In this document: piece after piece, positions 28,246 to 37,625 of the stretch | Numbering within the stretch: position 1 is the first letter of the stretch | Layout: each line of letters begins with the position of its first letter | DNA from: CAWFPR01 sp963817635 | Lineage (GTDB): Bacteria; Acidobacteriota; Vicinamibacteria; Vicinamibacterales; 2-12-FULL-66-21 | Length of the DNA stretch: 64,000 nucleotides | Assembly: GCA_963817635.1 (NCBI GenBank) | Contig: CAWFPR010000001.1 | Location: 124,001-188,000 of the forward strand | Direction: 5' to 3' | Program-made: the position numbers and the translations under genes | The notes under the pieces: model-generated | The model's input: only the letters and a program-made list of their open reading frames with translations | The model's database searches: none | What the model was told of the DNA's origin: nothing

Positions 28246-29469
28246 CTAGAACCCATACGAAACCGAGCCGTAGATCCGGCGGCGATCGTAGGACCGCCCC
28301 GTATTGAGCGCGTCGCGTCTGGTGAACTCGATGTTGATGCTGATCCGGGCCGTCTCGCCCAGGTGGTAGCCGAGGCCGCCACCGGCCGTGTCGGTCGTGT
28401 CGATGTCGACGACGGGCGCGGCCGGCAATCCGGTGCGCCCGCGGTAGCTGCGCGCCTCGCGCCCGAGGACGCCCTGCACGTCGAACGGACCGCCGATACG
28501 CTCGGTCAAGGTCACGGTGCCGGCGTTCAGCAGGAAGTAGGGCTGCACAACTTCGACGGAGTAGTCCACGTCGCGCACGAATCGGACGATGACCGCCAGG
28601 CGATCCTGGAACGCATAGCGAATGGTGGCCTCGGACACGAGGCCGCGGTACCGCGGCAGCGCGGCGCTGTCCGGGACGAAATCCCGGTACCCGATCGACG
28701 CGGTGCCGGTGATCACGGCCAGCGAGTCGAACTCGAAGGCCAGGCTGGCACGTGTCGAATGTGAATTGCGCTCGGGCGACAGCGCGAATCGCATCTGTTC
28801 CCGGCCGCCGGTCAGCGACATCGTCGTCAGCGGCGTGAGCGCAACGCGCGCGCCGGCCTCATACCGCTCCCGGACGCTGTTGAACTGCGTGGCCAGGTCC
28901 TGACCGGCAAACGTCTGATTGGGATCGTACGTGATGCGCTGGTGCTGGTAGCTGGCGACCGCCGCGGTGCGCGAAAAGAGCAGGAATGCCGCTCCGCCGC
29001 CGTAGGTGTTGGCGGTGCGGCGCGCGCGCAGGTCCACCTCGTTGCTGGAACGCTCGCGCGTGGCCAGGCCGCTTGCCGTGACGTAGGGCACGAATCGGTT
29101 CAGCCGGAGTTCGGTGCGCAATTCCGCCGACCGGTTCAGCGACTGCTCGTCCTTGAACCGCTGGAAGTACACGGCATCGACGGCGACGCGATAGACACCG
29201 CGGAAATCGCCGAGGCGGAACACCGCGTCCAGACTCGGCCGAAACGTGGCGGTGAAATCCCGTCGTGGATGCTGCGAGTCGTTGAAGACATTCGAATCGA
29301 CGCCGGCATTGGCCAGCTCGAACCGCGGATTGAGGGAGAGCGGACCCGCCTGGATGCGCGCGCTGTTCTCGGCGGGATCGGCGGGCAGCGGAGACTGCGC
29401 CCGAAGCGTGGAGGCTGTGCAGGCGATGACGAGGCACACGCCGAGGATCGATCTGCCCATTCTCAGCAT
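28246..29469 (-). CDS. Outer-membrane beta-barrel protein of the EPS export system
   Basis: About 407 residues from ATG 29467-29469 (an alternative ATG is at 29458-29460). A signal peptide is present (GVCLVIACTASTLRAQ, cut near AQS). The rest is a repeating pattern of alternating hydrophobic residues and aromatic strand ends, for example LNPRFELANAGVDSNVFND, ARVALTPLTTMSLTGGREQM and RDFVPDSAALPRYRGLVSEA, and it ends in an aromatic residue (SVSYGF), as barrels recognised by the BAM machinery do. It resembles the outer-membrane barrel proteins found next to Wza-type genes in other loci lacking a full-length Wza. An export-pore role is inferred from this pairing. Confidence 0.8.
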   Translation of the reverse strand: MLRMGRSILGVCLVIACTASTLRAQSPLPADPAENSARIQAGPLSLNPRFELANAGVDSNVFNDSQHPRRDFTATFRPSLDAVFRLGDFRGVYRVAVDAVYFQRFKDEQSLNRSAELRTELRLNRFVPYVTASGLATRERSSNEVDLRARRTANTYGGGAAFLLFSRTAAVASYQHQRITYDPNQTFAGQDLATQFNSVRERYEAGARVALTPLTTMSLTGGREQMRFALSPERNSHSTRASLAFEFDSLAVITGTASIGYRDFVPDSAALPRYRGLVSEATIRYAFQDRLAVIVRFVRDVDYSVEVVQPYFLLNAGTVTLTERIGGPFDVQGVLGREARSYRGRTGLPAAPVVDIDTTDTAGGGLGYHLGETARISINIEFTRRDALNTGRSYDRRRIYGSVSYGF

Positions 29470-30459
29470 CCTCCGGCCGACCCATTCGGCGGCCGCGGCA
29501 GTCCGAGCTGCCGGATCTTGCGATAGAGGTTCGCCCGCTCGATGCCGAGCGTGGCGGCCGCCTCGGCCATGCGCCAGCCGTGCCGGTCGAGCACCGCGCC
29601 GATGTACTCGCGCTCGAAGCGCTGCCGCGCGACCCGCAGGCCGTCGAAGCCTGGCGCCACGGGGCGCGCGCGACCGAATCCCAGCGCGCGCAGGACATCC
29701 TCCTGCCGCACGGCGTCGCTGGAGCCCTCCTCCGACAGCCGTTCGAGCAGGTCGCGCAGGTCGTCGAGGTTCCGGGGCCACGGCAGGGAGGCGAGTGCCG
29801 TGAGCGCGGCCGGCGTGAAGGCGCGTGGCGGGATGTTCTTGCGCGAGGCCAGCTCCGCGCCGAGCGTCCGCGCGATGTCGGGAATGTCCTCGGGGCGCTG
29901 CCGCAGCGGCACCAGATCGATCTGGCACGCGGCGAAGCGCCGGTACAGCCCCGCCCGGAAGCGGCCGGCGTCCACTTCGCCCCGGATGTCCGGGGCGGCG
30001 CTCGCGACCAGACGGACCGGCAGGGCGATGGGCTGCACGCGGCCGTCCACGTAGACCTCTCCGTCCCGCAGGATGCGCTCCAGCCGGCGCTGAATCGCTG
30101 CGCCGAGTTCCGTGACGCTGGCCAGGAATAAGGTGCCGCCGCGCCGGGGACACGAGCGCGGACGTCCTCCCCAGGACGTCGAGATCGCGACGACCGCGTC
30201 CTGTTGCCTTCGGCCGTCCGAACAACCGCCCAGCCAGGATGTCGGTCGAAGACTCGCCGCAGTCCAGTGCCAGGAAAGCCCGTGACGGCCGCGCCTCGCA
30301 CAGGATTTCCGCGACCCGCAGAGGATCGAGGCCGGGCTCGCCCAGGATCATGACGGGATCGGTGGCGGCGGCCGCGGCCGCGACCTGCTGTCGCTGGCGA
30401 GCGGCGGCGCCCGAACCGGAAAGAACGGCGGGCCAGGAGCGGGACGTGTGATGTTTCAC
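29463..30459 (-). CDS. Degenerate sigma-54 activator-like regulator with Fis-type HTH (one frame break)
   Basis: About 332 residues from GTG 30457-30459. The order is a short N-terminus, an AAA-like region and a C-terminal Fis-type helix-turn-helix (AVLDRHGWRMAEAAATLGIE, RANLYRKIRQLGL). The AAA core is recognisable (PVMILGEPGLDPLRVAEILC, ARGGTLFLASVTELGAAIQR, PLRQRPEDIPDIARTLGAEL) but altered. Walker A lacks the GKT/GKE lysine (GEPGLDPLRV), Walker B is LFLAS instead of LFLDE, and no GAFTGA loop is visible. One frame break lies near 30155. It is therefore unlikely to hydrolyse ATP or open sigma-54 promoters; it may bind DNA as a repressor or co-regulator of the operon it heads. It overlaps the barrel gene by seven bases. 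Confidence 0.78.
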
Positions 30460-30530
30460 GATCAGGATGTCACGGCGTCAGCAGGGTGCCCTACGCAGCT
30501 TCGCCCCGTGACTTACACGCGGGACGCGTT

Positions 30531-30550
30531 CGTACGCGGTCGTACGCGGT
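30531..30550. repeat. Tandem duplication of CGTACGCGGT in the promoter region
   Basis: CGTACGCGGT is repeated exactly at 30531-30540 and 30541-30550, with CGTACG itself palindromic. It lies between the start of the regulator gene (30459) and the palindrome at 30605-30620. It could be a doubled regulator site or a slippage product. No other recognised site was found in the 30460-30604 stretch. Confidence 0.5.
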
Positions 30551-30604
30551 CGCGCGTCTGAATTTGCTGGGGAAGATACATGAGTGTCGCACGGAATCGC
30601 GTCT

Positions 30605-30620
30605 GTGTCAATTAGGACAC
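30605..30620. promoter_or_regulatory. Palindromic operator-like site upstream of the minus-strand EPS operon
   Basis: GTGTC-AATTAG-GACAC is a perfect 5+5 bp palindrome around a 6-base AT-rich core, followed by CAATAATAG. On the minus strand it reads GGTGTCCTAATTGACAC, closely matching GTGTCCGTAATGAGACA at 6912-6928. The site lies 146 bases before the regulator gene start and 89 bases before the plus-strand methyltransferase. Both ends of the exopolysaccharide locus therefore carry a similar motif. No convincing promoter boxes could be assigned. Confidence 0.45.
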
Positions 30621-30708
30621 CAATAATAGATCACTACTGACACACCGCCTGGCGAGGCCAGAGACGCGCGGGCGGCACGACGGGCGGCAGCACGTATAGT
30701 GGACCTGC

Positions 30709-31310
30709 ATGCGCCCCGTTCCCCACCTGTTGCTCTGGCTGGCCGGCCTCAGAGACGCGGAAACACAGACCACCGAGCGGGAGCGCCAGGCCCTGGCGAG
30801 ATACGCCTCCGGCCGCTCACGGATTGTGGAGGTCGGCGTCTGGCACGGCGTGACGACGGCCGTGCTGCGCCGGGCGATGGCGCCAGACGGCGTACTGTGG
30901 GCCGTCGACCCCTTCCCCGCCGGGCGACTGGGCTTCTCCGCTCAGCGCCCGATTGCCAGGCGCACCGTCGCCCGTGTGCCACGTGGCACCGTCGAGTGGA
31001 TCCGGGAGACCGGCCGGGAGGCCGGCGAGCGTCACCGCGCCAGCGGGCTCCCGCCGCTCGATTTCGTCTTCCTCGACGCGGATCACGCCTACGACGCCGT
31101 GATGGACGACTGGAACGTGTGGAGTCCGCTCGTCGCTCCCGGGGGGTCGTCTGCATCCACGACAGCGTCCGGACGGAGCGGTTGCGCGACTCGGGCGGCA
31201 TTCAGGCGGTGGCCGACATCATCGCCGGCAATCCGCCTTTCGAGCGGGCGGAGGTGGTCGATACGCTGACGGTCCTGCGGCGGCGGACCGAACCGATCCC
31301 GAATCAGTAG
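30709..31310 (+). CDS. Class I SAM-dependent methyltransferase, Methyltransf_24 type (one frame break)
   Basis: About 200 residues. The start is ATG 30709. Motif I is SRIVEVGVWHGVTTAVLRRA and the post-motif acidic strand is VLWAVDPFPAGRLG. LDFVFLDADHAYDAVMDDW is the DxDHxY signature of the Methyltransf_24 family, which modifies sugars and other small metabolites. A run of six G at 31140-31145 is the probable indel site: after VAPGG the frame shifts and continues with VVCIHDSVRTERLRDSGGIQ to a stop at 31308-31310. It converges on the E1 dehydrogenase gene and overlaps its end by seven bases. It may serve the polysaccharide locus because it shares the divergent intergenic region. Confidence 0.82.
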
Positions 31311-33773
31311 GCGATCAGCAGCCGCGCCGCGCGTTCGATCTCGGCTTCCGACGGCAGGAACGCCTCTTCGAGCGGCGGCGAGTAGGGAACCGGAGTGTCG
31401 AGCGCGCCGACGATCCGGATCGGCGCATCGAGCGATTCGAACGCCTCTTCCTGGATGATCGCGGCCAGGCTCTCGCCGATTCCGCCGGTCCGCGAGTCCT
31501 CGTGGACGATGAGGACCCGGTTGCAGTGCCGGGCGAGCGCGAGCACGGCCTCGCGGTCGAGCGGCGCGAGCCAGCGGAGGTCGAGCACCGCCGCGTCGAT
31601 GCCGTCGGAGGCGAGCCGGTCGGCCACCCGCATCGCCACGTGGACGTAGGCCCCGTACCAGATGATCGCCAGCCGGTCGCCCGCGCGCCGGAGGGCCGAC
31701 CGCCCGCAGGGCAGCGGCAGCGGCGCCTCGGCGGGCAGCGTCTGTTTCACGCGCGGATCGCGATAGAGCGCGATGTGCTCGTAATACAGCACCGGATCGG
31801 GATCCGCCACCGCGCTCGCCATCAGCGCCCTGGCATCGGCGGGCGTGGACGGCACCACGATCTTGAGGCCGGGCGTGCGATAGAACCACGGCTCGGTGTT
31901 CTGGCTGTGATACGGACCCGCGTGGCGCAACCCGCCCCACGGCATCCGCACCACCATCGGCACCGAGCCTCCCCACCGGTACCGGATCTTCGCCGCGTTG
32001 TTGACGAGCTGATTGAAGCCCGTCGCGACGAAGTCGTTGAACTGCATCTCGCCGATCGGCCGCTGGCCGGCGAGCGCGGCACCCACGCAAACGCCGAGCA
32101 CCGCGCCCTCGGCGAGCGGCGAGTTGATGATGCGATCGCGGAACTCGTCGAGCAGAGGCCGCAGCAGGAGGAACGCGTTCCCGTAGTCGCCGCCGACGTC
32201 TTCGCCGAAGACGAACGCGCGGGGGTCCGCACGGAGCGCATCGCCGACGCCGAGCATCACCGCTTCGAGGAACGTCCGCCCCTGTCGATCGAACGCGGGG
32301 CCCGGATCGAGCGGCGGCAGCGGCGGGTCGAAATCGATGCGGCCGCGGACGGCGGGATCGATCACTTCGACGCGTGTGCGCGGGCGCTCGCCGGCCAGCA
32401 CGTTCGCGCCGGCGGTGCCGGCGGCCGGCCACGGCGCATCGATGACGAGCCGCGCCTGCGACTCGACCAATCTGCTCGGCCTCCGCCCGCAGGCGATCGA
32501 GGTCTCCCCCGGCGATCAGCCCGTCGGCCTCGAGCCGCGCCGCGTACGTGGCAATCGGGTCGCGGGCGGACCAGAACGCATAGCGCCCGGCGTCCACATA
32601 GCCGCCGCCGGCTGACGGATAGCTCCAGGACGCCTGCGGATCCTTGCCGAGATACAGCATGTCGTCGTGGTGCGCGTGGCCGCACATGCGCATGCACACC
32701 AGCTCGATGAGCGCGGGACCCCGGCCCGCGCGGGCCCGCTCGACCGCCCACGCGAACGCCGCGGCGATCGCGTCCGCATCGGTGCCGTCGAGGGTCACGC
32801 CCGGCATGCCGTAGCCCGCGGCCTTGTCGGCGAACACCCGGACGGCCGACTGCTCGCCGACCGGTGTCGACAGGGCGGTCTGGTTGTTCTGCACGCAGAA
32901 GACGGCCGGCAGCCGTCGTGCGGCGCACAGGTTGATGGCTTCGTGCCATTCCCCCAGCGAGGAGCCTCCCTCGCCGATGAACGACAGCGCGACGCGGCCG
33001 AGCCCCTCGCGCGCGAACGCCAGCGCCATCCCCGCAATCGTCAGGCTTCCAATCGCGAGCGGCGCGGCAGCCGGCAGGATGCCGTACGACAGGTCGCCCA
33101 CGTGCAGGTCTTTGCCGTCCATCGGCGGCCCGGCCTTCGCCATCTGCGCCGACAGCACCATCCGCACCGCGTCGGGCGCCGGCCTCATCGCCAGCGCGAC
33201 GCCGAGGTCGCGAATGATCGGCGCGATCACGTCGCCGTGCCAGCCGTGCGCCGATCGGTACTTGTCCCCTCGCCGGAGGCGGATGCCGGCGGCGTAGATC
33301 GCTTCCTGTCCGAGCGAACGGAATCCCTTTCCCTGGAACGGCGCGTCGCCGTACCGCACCTCGCCCGACGTGAAGAAGGTCTTCAGGCGGGTGTCGGTCG
33401 CGCGCGTGAGCACCATCCCCTGGAGCATCTCGAGCCGCTCGGCCCGCGTCAGCCCGGCCTTCAGCGCCGCGCGCCGCAGGCAGCCGTCGCACGCCTCGAC
33501 TATGTCGTCCACGGCGATCGACAGGCGCGCCGCGGCGGTGACGCCGGGCGTCACCTCGGTGTCGGGCAGAATCGCCGTGCGCCGGAGCTGCTCGCGCAAG
33601 AGGGGCGGCAGGGCGTGCCGCAGCGTCTCGATCGCCGCCTCGCCGCTCACCTTCCCCACCCCTCCCCTCCGCAGGGATTCGTCAACCGCCTGCGATGCGA
33701 AGGGGTACCGCTCGAGGACGAACAGCCGGAGCTGTCCGGCGGCATCCGTCAGGGAGGACGTCGACGAAGGCAT
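31304..33773 (-). CDS. 2-oxoacid dehydrogenase E1, fused alpha and beta subunits (one frame break at the junction)
   Basis: A thiamine-diphosphate E1 component that decarboxylates branched-chain or related 2-oxoacids and passes the acyl group to a lipoyl E2. The alpha half runs from ATG 33771-33773. It shows RYGDAPFQGKGFRSLGQEAI, SAHGWHGDV, the ThDP motif IGEGGSSLGEWHEAI...CVQNN, and HAHHDDMLYLGKDP. The beta half has FVFGEDVGGDYGNAFLLLRP, SPLAEGAVLGVCVGAALAGQ and MVVRMPWGGLRHAGPYHSQN. Between them, near 32472, the frame changes from EAEQI to VESQARLVIDAPWP. No stop occurs near there in the alpha frame, so a single fused protein of about 820 residues with one indel is preferred over two genes. 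No E2 or E3 is adjacent. Confidence 0.85.
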
Positions 33774-33785
33774 GGGGGCTATCGT

Positions 33786-33851
33786 AGCAGGGACGCGGCG
33801 CCCGGGCTCGCTCGGGCGTCAGCGGGGATCGGGGACGCCCGGAGCGGCGCC
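33786..33851. repeat. Dispersed 66-bp direct repeat, copy 1
   Basis: The stretch beginning AGCAGGGACGC and containing GCGCCCGGGCTCG, TCGGGCGTCAGCGGGG and GGGACGCCCGGAGCGG recurs at 39210-39275 with about six mismatches over 66 bases. Copy 1 lies just upstream of the E1 gene start and downstream of the ADOP permease end. It contains internal inverted elements (CGCCCG...CGGGCG), REP-like. The 33774-33928 gap otherwise shows no gene. Confidence 0.75.
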
Positions 33852-33906
33852 TGAGGGACCTTGCTCCGAACAACCGTTCGCCCGGTCGGCTGGGGAATGG
33901 GAGTCC

Positions 33907-33930
33907 GGTCGGTCGGTCGGTCGGTCGGTC
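33907..33930. repeat. GGTC tandem repeat (six copies) abutting a stop codon
   Basis: Six perfect copies of GGTC run from 33907 to 33930. The last copy supplies two bases of the TGA stop (33929-33931, minus strand) of the ADOP permease. Copy-number change would not alter the protein because translation ends before entering the array. A slippage-prone site. Confidence 0.8.
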
Positions 33931-36262
33931 ACTGTTCGCGCAGCGCAGCCATTGGGGAGAGGCGCCCCGCACGCCGCGCAGGCACGAAGGCAGCCGCCGT
34001 GGCCAGGCCGATCAATGCCAGGGTTGTGGCTGACAGTGTGGCCCAGTCTCTTGGCGATATACCGTAGAGCAGACTCGAAATGAGGTCGGACAGACAGACC
34101 ACCGCTATCAGTCCGGCGGCCGCGCCGGCGCAGATACTTGCGCAGGCATCGCGCATGGTCAGCCATGTGACGCCGACCGAGGTTTCACCCAGGGCCAGAC
34201 GGATGCCCATCTCGTGGGTGCGACGCGCCACGGCGTAGCTCACCATTCCGATCACACCGGCGCCGGTCACGGAAATGGTCGCCAGCGCGAACAGGACCAC
34301 CACGAGCGTGGCAAACGTTCGCACCTGAATAGTCCGGGCCAGACGCACTCGCAGCGTGGAGCCGTCCAGCACGACCGCTTCAGCCGAGACGCGGTGGATG
34401 AGCGATTCACACATGCCGGCAGAAACGCCTGTCCCGCTCGCCACATAAGTGACGCGCACGTTGGGGACATCTCCTTCCAGAAGTCGAAAGACTGCAGGCC
34501 CTGGCGATTGGTCGAGCGAACGTCGCTGCGAGTCCTTCACCACGCCAACGATCGGCGTGGGGCGACCGCCGACCTTCAGCGGTATTCCAATCGCGCTGTC
34601 TCGGTCAAGGTACCGGCGGACGAGTGCCTCGTTGACAACCGCGCCACGCCCGCCCCTATCGGTCTCGAGCAGCGGACGTCCGGCGACGAAGGTCATTCCC
34701 GCGGTTTCAAAATAGCCCGGCGTGACCCACAGCATCTCGACCGGCGCGACACGGCCGATAGCCATGGTCCCGGTGATGTGGGATTGATCGACCATCTCGC
34801 CGACCACCGCCGCCGCCCTGCGGACGCCCGGGAGGCGCTGCAACTCCTCGATCGTGCGCTCTATTCTCGCTTGGAGTGCGGCGGCGTTCAGTTCCGGCTG
34901 GTACGATACGGAGAGCGCCATCACCTCGCCGGACATCCCGGTGTCCTGCCGCACGAGGTTGAGGTACGTCCGGATCAGCAGTCCGGCACTCGTGAGCAGG
35001 ACCAGCGCCACTGCCACTTGCCCCGCCGTCAAGACGAACCGGATAGCGTGCACAGTGCGGCCATCCTGCACCATGGTCTGACGAAGGCCTGTCTGGCTCG
35101 CGCGAAACCATGCCACGAGCGATCCGACCCACCACGCGAGACTCGTGATCAGCCCGGCCGCGCCCGCAAAGGCTGCGACACGGCCCGAGAACCCGGGTGC
35201 CCCCAGTGCCGTGAGTTCTCGGGGAACCAGGGCGCCAATCGCGTCGAAGAGAAGCGGTACGAGGAGAAGCGCACCGACAGACCCACTCGCTCCTACACTC
35301 ACCGCTTCGACGAGCAGCAGACGAGCGACTCGGGCGCGACTCGCACCCAGCACCTCCATCGTCGCCATTTCAGCAGCGCGATAGAGTCCCCGAGTCAGCG
35401 CCATACCAAGCGTGTTCGCCGCAGATGCGATCAAGACCAGCAAGCCGGCGAGCAGCGCGCCGATCGCCAGGGGGCGCTGCTGGGCCTTCAGCGCAGGCAC
35501 GAGCGGGGTAACCCTCACGGCGAATCTGCGCGGCGTCGCGTCCGCGTTCAGGGCCGCTTCGACCTGCGTGGGACCAACACCATCCCGGAGTCGCCCGACC
35601 AGGTGCAACGCCCTGGTGATTCCGCCTTCGGTAACCGCGATCGGCCCGCCCGGCCACTCGACCACCGCGTCCACAGCGACCCGCGCGCTCGGCTCCGGCA
35701 CGACGAACGAGGGCGGCAGCACCCCGACGACCCGCAGCGACCCCGACGGTTGAAGCGACAGACTTCGGTTCGCGAGTTCGGCGCCAGCAAGCGGGCCAGT
35801 TGCGCCCCTGGACGTCAACCAGACTTCGTCGACTGCCCACGGAGTGGCTGGCCCAGGCGTAGCCACGCCAAGGACCCCGAACCAGTTGTCCGACACGGCG
35901 ATAGCCTCGAGGGCCACCGTGCGGTCCGACGAACCCACGCGGAGTGTCTCGTGAGTTGAGAAGCCGGCCAGGCCGTCGAACAGATCCGCCCTAGCCTGCC
36001 AATCGCGCAACAGCGGGTAGTCGGGCTGCGTGGTCCCAGGGGCGGGACCGAACCGCATCGTATCTATGTCGATCAAGACGAGACGATCAGCGCGCACGTA
36101 CGGCAGCGGACGTGAAAGAAACGGATCGCTGAAGCCAAACATCGTGGTGGCCAGACTGATCCCGACGGTCAGCATCACGATGACGCCAAGGATCGAGGCT
36201 GGACGGGAGCGAAGGCGCTTGAAGGCGAAGGCCAGGTCGAGCATGGTCGCTGCCTGTCTCAC
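33929..36262 (-). CDS. ADOP-family ABC transporter permease (MacB/FtsX type)
   Basis: A 777-residue permease with two FtsX-like halves, intact. It starts with GTG 36260-36262, which overlaps the upstream stop, or ATG 36242-36244, which gives MLDLAFAFKRLRSRPASILG. A first membrane helix (ILGVIVMLTVGISLATTMFG) is followed by a periplasmic MacB-like domain, then three helices (ALLAGLLVLIASAANTLGMA and following). The second half has LTAGQVAVALVLLTSAGLLI, a second periplasmic domain and a final helix set ending FVPARRAGRLSPMAALREQ. ADOP permeases are abundant in Acidobacteriota and lack their own ATPase gene; substrates are mostly unknown. The N-terminal segment is more divergent than in the other three copies here. 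Confidence 0.88.
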   Translation of the reverse strand: MRQAATMLDLAFAFKRLRSRPASILGVIVMLTVGISLATTMFGFSDPFLSRPLPYVRADRLVLIDIDTMRFGPAPGTTQPDYPLLRDWQARADLFDGLAGFSTHETLRVGSSDRTVALEAIAVSDNWFGVLGVATPGPATPWAVDEVWLTSRGATGPLAGAELANRSLSLQPSGSLRVVGVLPPSFVVPEPSARVAVDAVVEWPGGPIAVTEGGITRALHLVGRLRDGVGPTQVEAALNADATPRRFAVRVTPLVPALKAQQRPLAIGALLAGLLVLIASAANTLGMALTRGLYRAAEMATMEVLGASRARVARLLLVEAVSVGASGSVGALLLVPLLFDAIGALVPRELTALGAPGFSGRVAAFAGAAGLITSLAWWVGSLVAWFRASQTGLRQTMVQDGRTVHAIRFVLTAGQVAVALVLLTSAGLLIRTYLNLVRQDTGMSGEVMALSVSYQPELNAAALQARIERTIEELQRLPGVRRAAAVVGEMVDQSHITGTMAIGRVAPVEMLWVTPGYFETAGMTFVAGRPLLETDRGGRGAVVNEALVRRYLDRDSAIGIPLKVGGRPTPIVGVVKDSQRRSLDQSPGPAVFRLLEGDVPNVRVTYVASGTGVSAGMCESLIHRVSAEAVVLDGSTLRVRLARTIQVRTFATLVVVLFALATISVTGAGVIGMVSYAVARRTHEMGIRLALGETSVGVTWLTMRDACASICAGAAAGLIAVVCLSDLISSLLYGISPRDWATLSATTLALIGLATAAAFVPARRAGRLSPMAALREQ

Positions 36263-37104
36263 CGACCAGGGCGTCTGTCACCCCGATCGGGTATGTTCGC
36301 CCGATCGCTCGGGAGCGGTGGGTCCACCTGGGCTGTGAGGATCTTCCACTCGGAGCGTGGCACTCCGTCAGTGGTCGAACGCATTCGGGTCGGCAGACGT
36401 ATGCCGTCGAACACCACGTAATCGAGGAGGTCCAGGCGTTCGATGTGGCGTCCGTCGACTGGTGCACGACCCGCCATGGCGTCACCCACGTTTGTCGCCC
36501 GGCTCCAGGTCGCCGCGAGCGGCCGGCACGTCGTCTTGTCGAGCAGGAGTGTCATGTTGAAGCCGTCCTGTCCTGTGGCGGACATCCCCACATGCATGCC
36601 TTCGAACGTGAGATTCGGCGACCATGTGAGCGGCTTCACAATGGTGTCTCGCAACAACAACACGAGCGCCCATCTCGCGAATTCGCTCCGGAGCACCCTC
36701 AGCTTCCCGTCATTTGGATCCTGTATCTGCGTCTGTTTATCGCCGCTCACAAATTGTCTATTGCCGGAAAACCCTTCCGTCAGAACCAAGTCACTGCGGT
36801 TCGGCAGCACGAGGCGATCGACCTTCTTGAATCCATCTGGGAAAGCCAGCGTCAACTCCGTCGTTGTCGGCCGGCCTTTGGGGTTCTTTGGATCGGGCGT
36901 GATCTGGAGGGTAACGGCAAGCGACGACACCGCCGCCAATCTTTCGTGGCTCCCGAGCGCCGCGCGCGCACAGGAGAGCGCCTCAGAGGCGCTTTCAAGT
37001 TGACGCTGCGCGGCGGCGCCACGCGTGCAAGCGGCCACCGCTATTGCGATGAGGACGAGCGCAACACCGCCCGCATCGCGTACCGCCTTACGTCCCGACC
37101 GCAT
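36259..37104 (-). CDS. Putative lipoprotein of unknown function, LolA/RseB-like
   Basis: 281 residues from ATG 37102-37104. A signal peptide with a possible lipobox (VALVLIAIAVAAC, residues about 15-27) precedes a mature domain: RAALGSHERLAAVSSLAVTL, LTLAFPDGFKKVDRLVLPNR, KPLTWSPNLTFEGMHVGMSA and DYVVFDGIRLPTRMRSTTDG. Alternating beta-strands and the phrases 'VFDGIRLPTRM' and 'LLLDKTTCRPLAATW' are reminiscent of outer-membrane lipoprotein-sorting (LolA/RseB-fold) proteins. I cannot place it in a named family with confidence. Its stop overlaps the permease GTG, so the two are probably co-translated and may act together at the envelope. Confidence 0.6.
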   Translation of the reverse strand: MRSGRKAVRDAGGVALVLIAIAVAACTRGAAAQRQLESASEALSCARAALGSHERLAAVSSLAVTLQITPDPKNPKGRPTTTELTLAFPDGFKKVDRLVLPNRSDLVLTEGFSGNRQFVSGDKQTQIQDPNDGKLRVLRSEFARWALVLLLRDTIVKPLTWSPNLTFEGMHVGMSATGQDGFNMTLLLDKTTCRPLAATWSRATNVGDAMAGRAPVDGRHIERLDLLDYVVFDGIRLPTRMRSTTDGVPRSEWKILTAQVDPPLPSDRANIPDRGDRRPGR

Positions 37105-37369
37105 CGCGCTACCGACTCGGCAATGAAAAACACCAGTGCCCCAGAAGGCCGTTCGCGCGACGGGCGCACACCCTTCAACTCGCTTCCTGCTCGCCCATTC
37201 GCTTCTAAACAATGCGCCTGCCATTAGCGATACTCCCACTTTCTGGGGGCCGGTTCATGCCCGCCCTCGTTGGCGCTGCGGCAGTTCGACCGCGCCGGCT
37301 CTTCAGGATGAGAAGAGCCAGGCCGGAGGCCCGTACCGCAGCGCCTCTTGGGAATCTGAACTCTGCTCC

Positions 37370-37625
37370 TCACTTGCGAACAATCGGCACTACCCCCCGA
37401 CAGGCTCGCACGAGGTACTCACCCTCACCGCCACAGCGCCAACAGTAGTGGCTGCACCCCGTGCCCCAGTTGCTGCACCCGCTGCCGCCACAGACATCAC
37501 AGTTGAGGTACACGATCGTGCAATCTTCACAGTAGTACACGCAGTCGGCTGCATAGACAATTGCAGTTCCCACCGCCACGCCACAACAGAGCGCAATACC
37601 AAGGACCCACCTGCGGATTGCGCAA
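37370..37625 (-). CDS. Cysteine-rich mini-protein with two CxxCGGxG motifs; start disrupted
   Basis: A short frame ending at 37370 encodes ADCVYYCEDC, TIVYLNCDVCGGSGCSNW, GTGCSHYCWRCGGEG and EYLVRACRGVVPIVRK: ten cysteines in about 57 residues. CDVCGGSG and CWRCGGEG match the CxxCxGxG repeats of DnaJ-type zinc ribbons and could bind one zinc. Upstream in the same frame, RRWVLGIALCCGVAVGTAIV reads like a signal peptide or membrane anchor, but no ATG or GTG precedes it before a stop. The first in-frame GTG is at 37577-37579, or one codon group earlier at 37583-37585. The sequence just upstream (37626-37667) matches an IS end, so the native start may have been displaced. No homologue is named. 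Confidence 0.5.

Noticed and set aside
33907..33930. GGTC array as a phase-variation switch
   Set aside because: The array starts in the permease stop codon, so copy number does not change the reading frame; any effect would have to be on mRNA only.
34214..35959. 581-residue plus-strand ORF over the ADOP permease
   Set aside because: Antisense shadow with no motifs; the minus-strand permease has clear helices and repeats.
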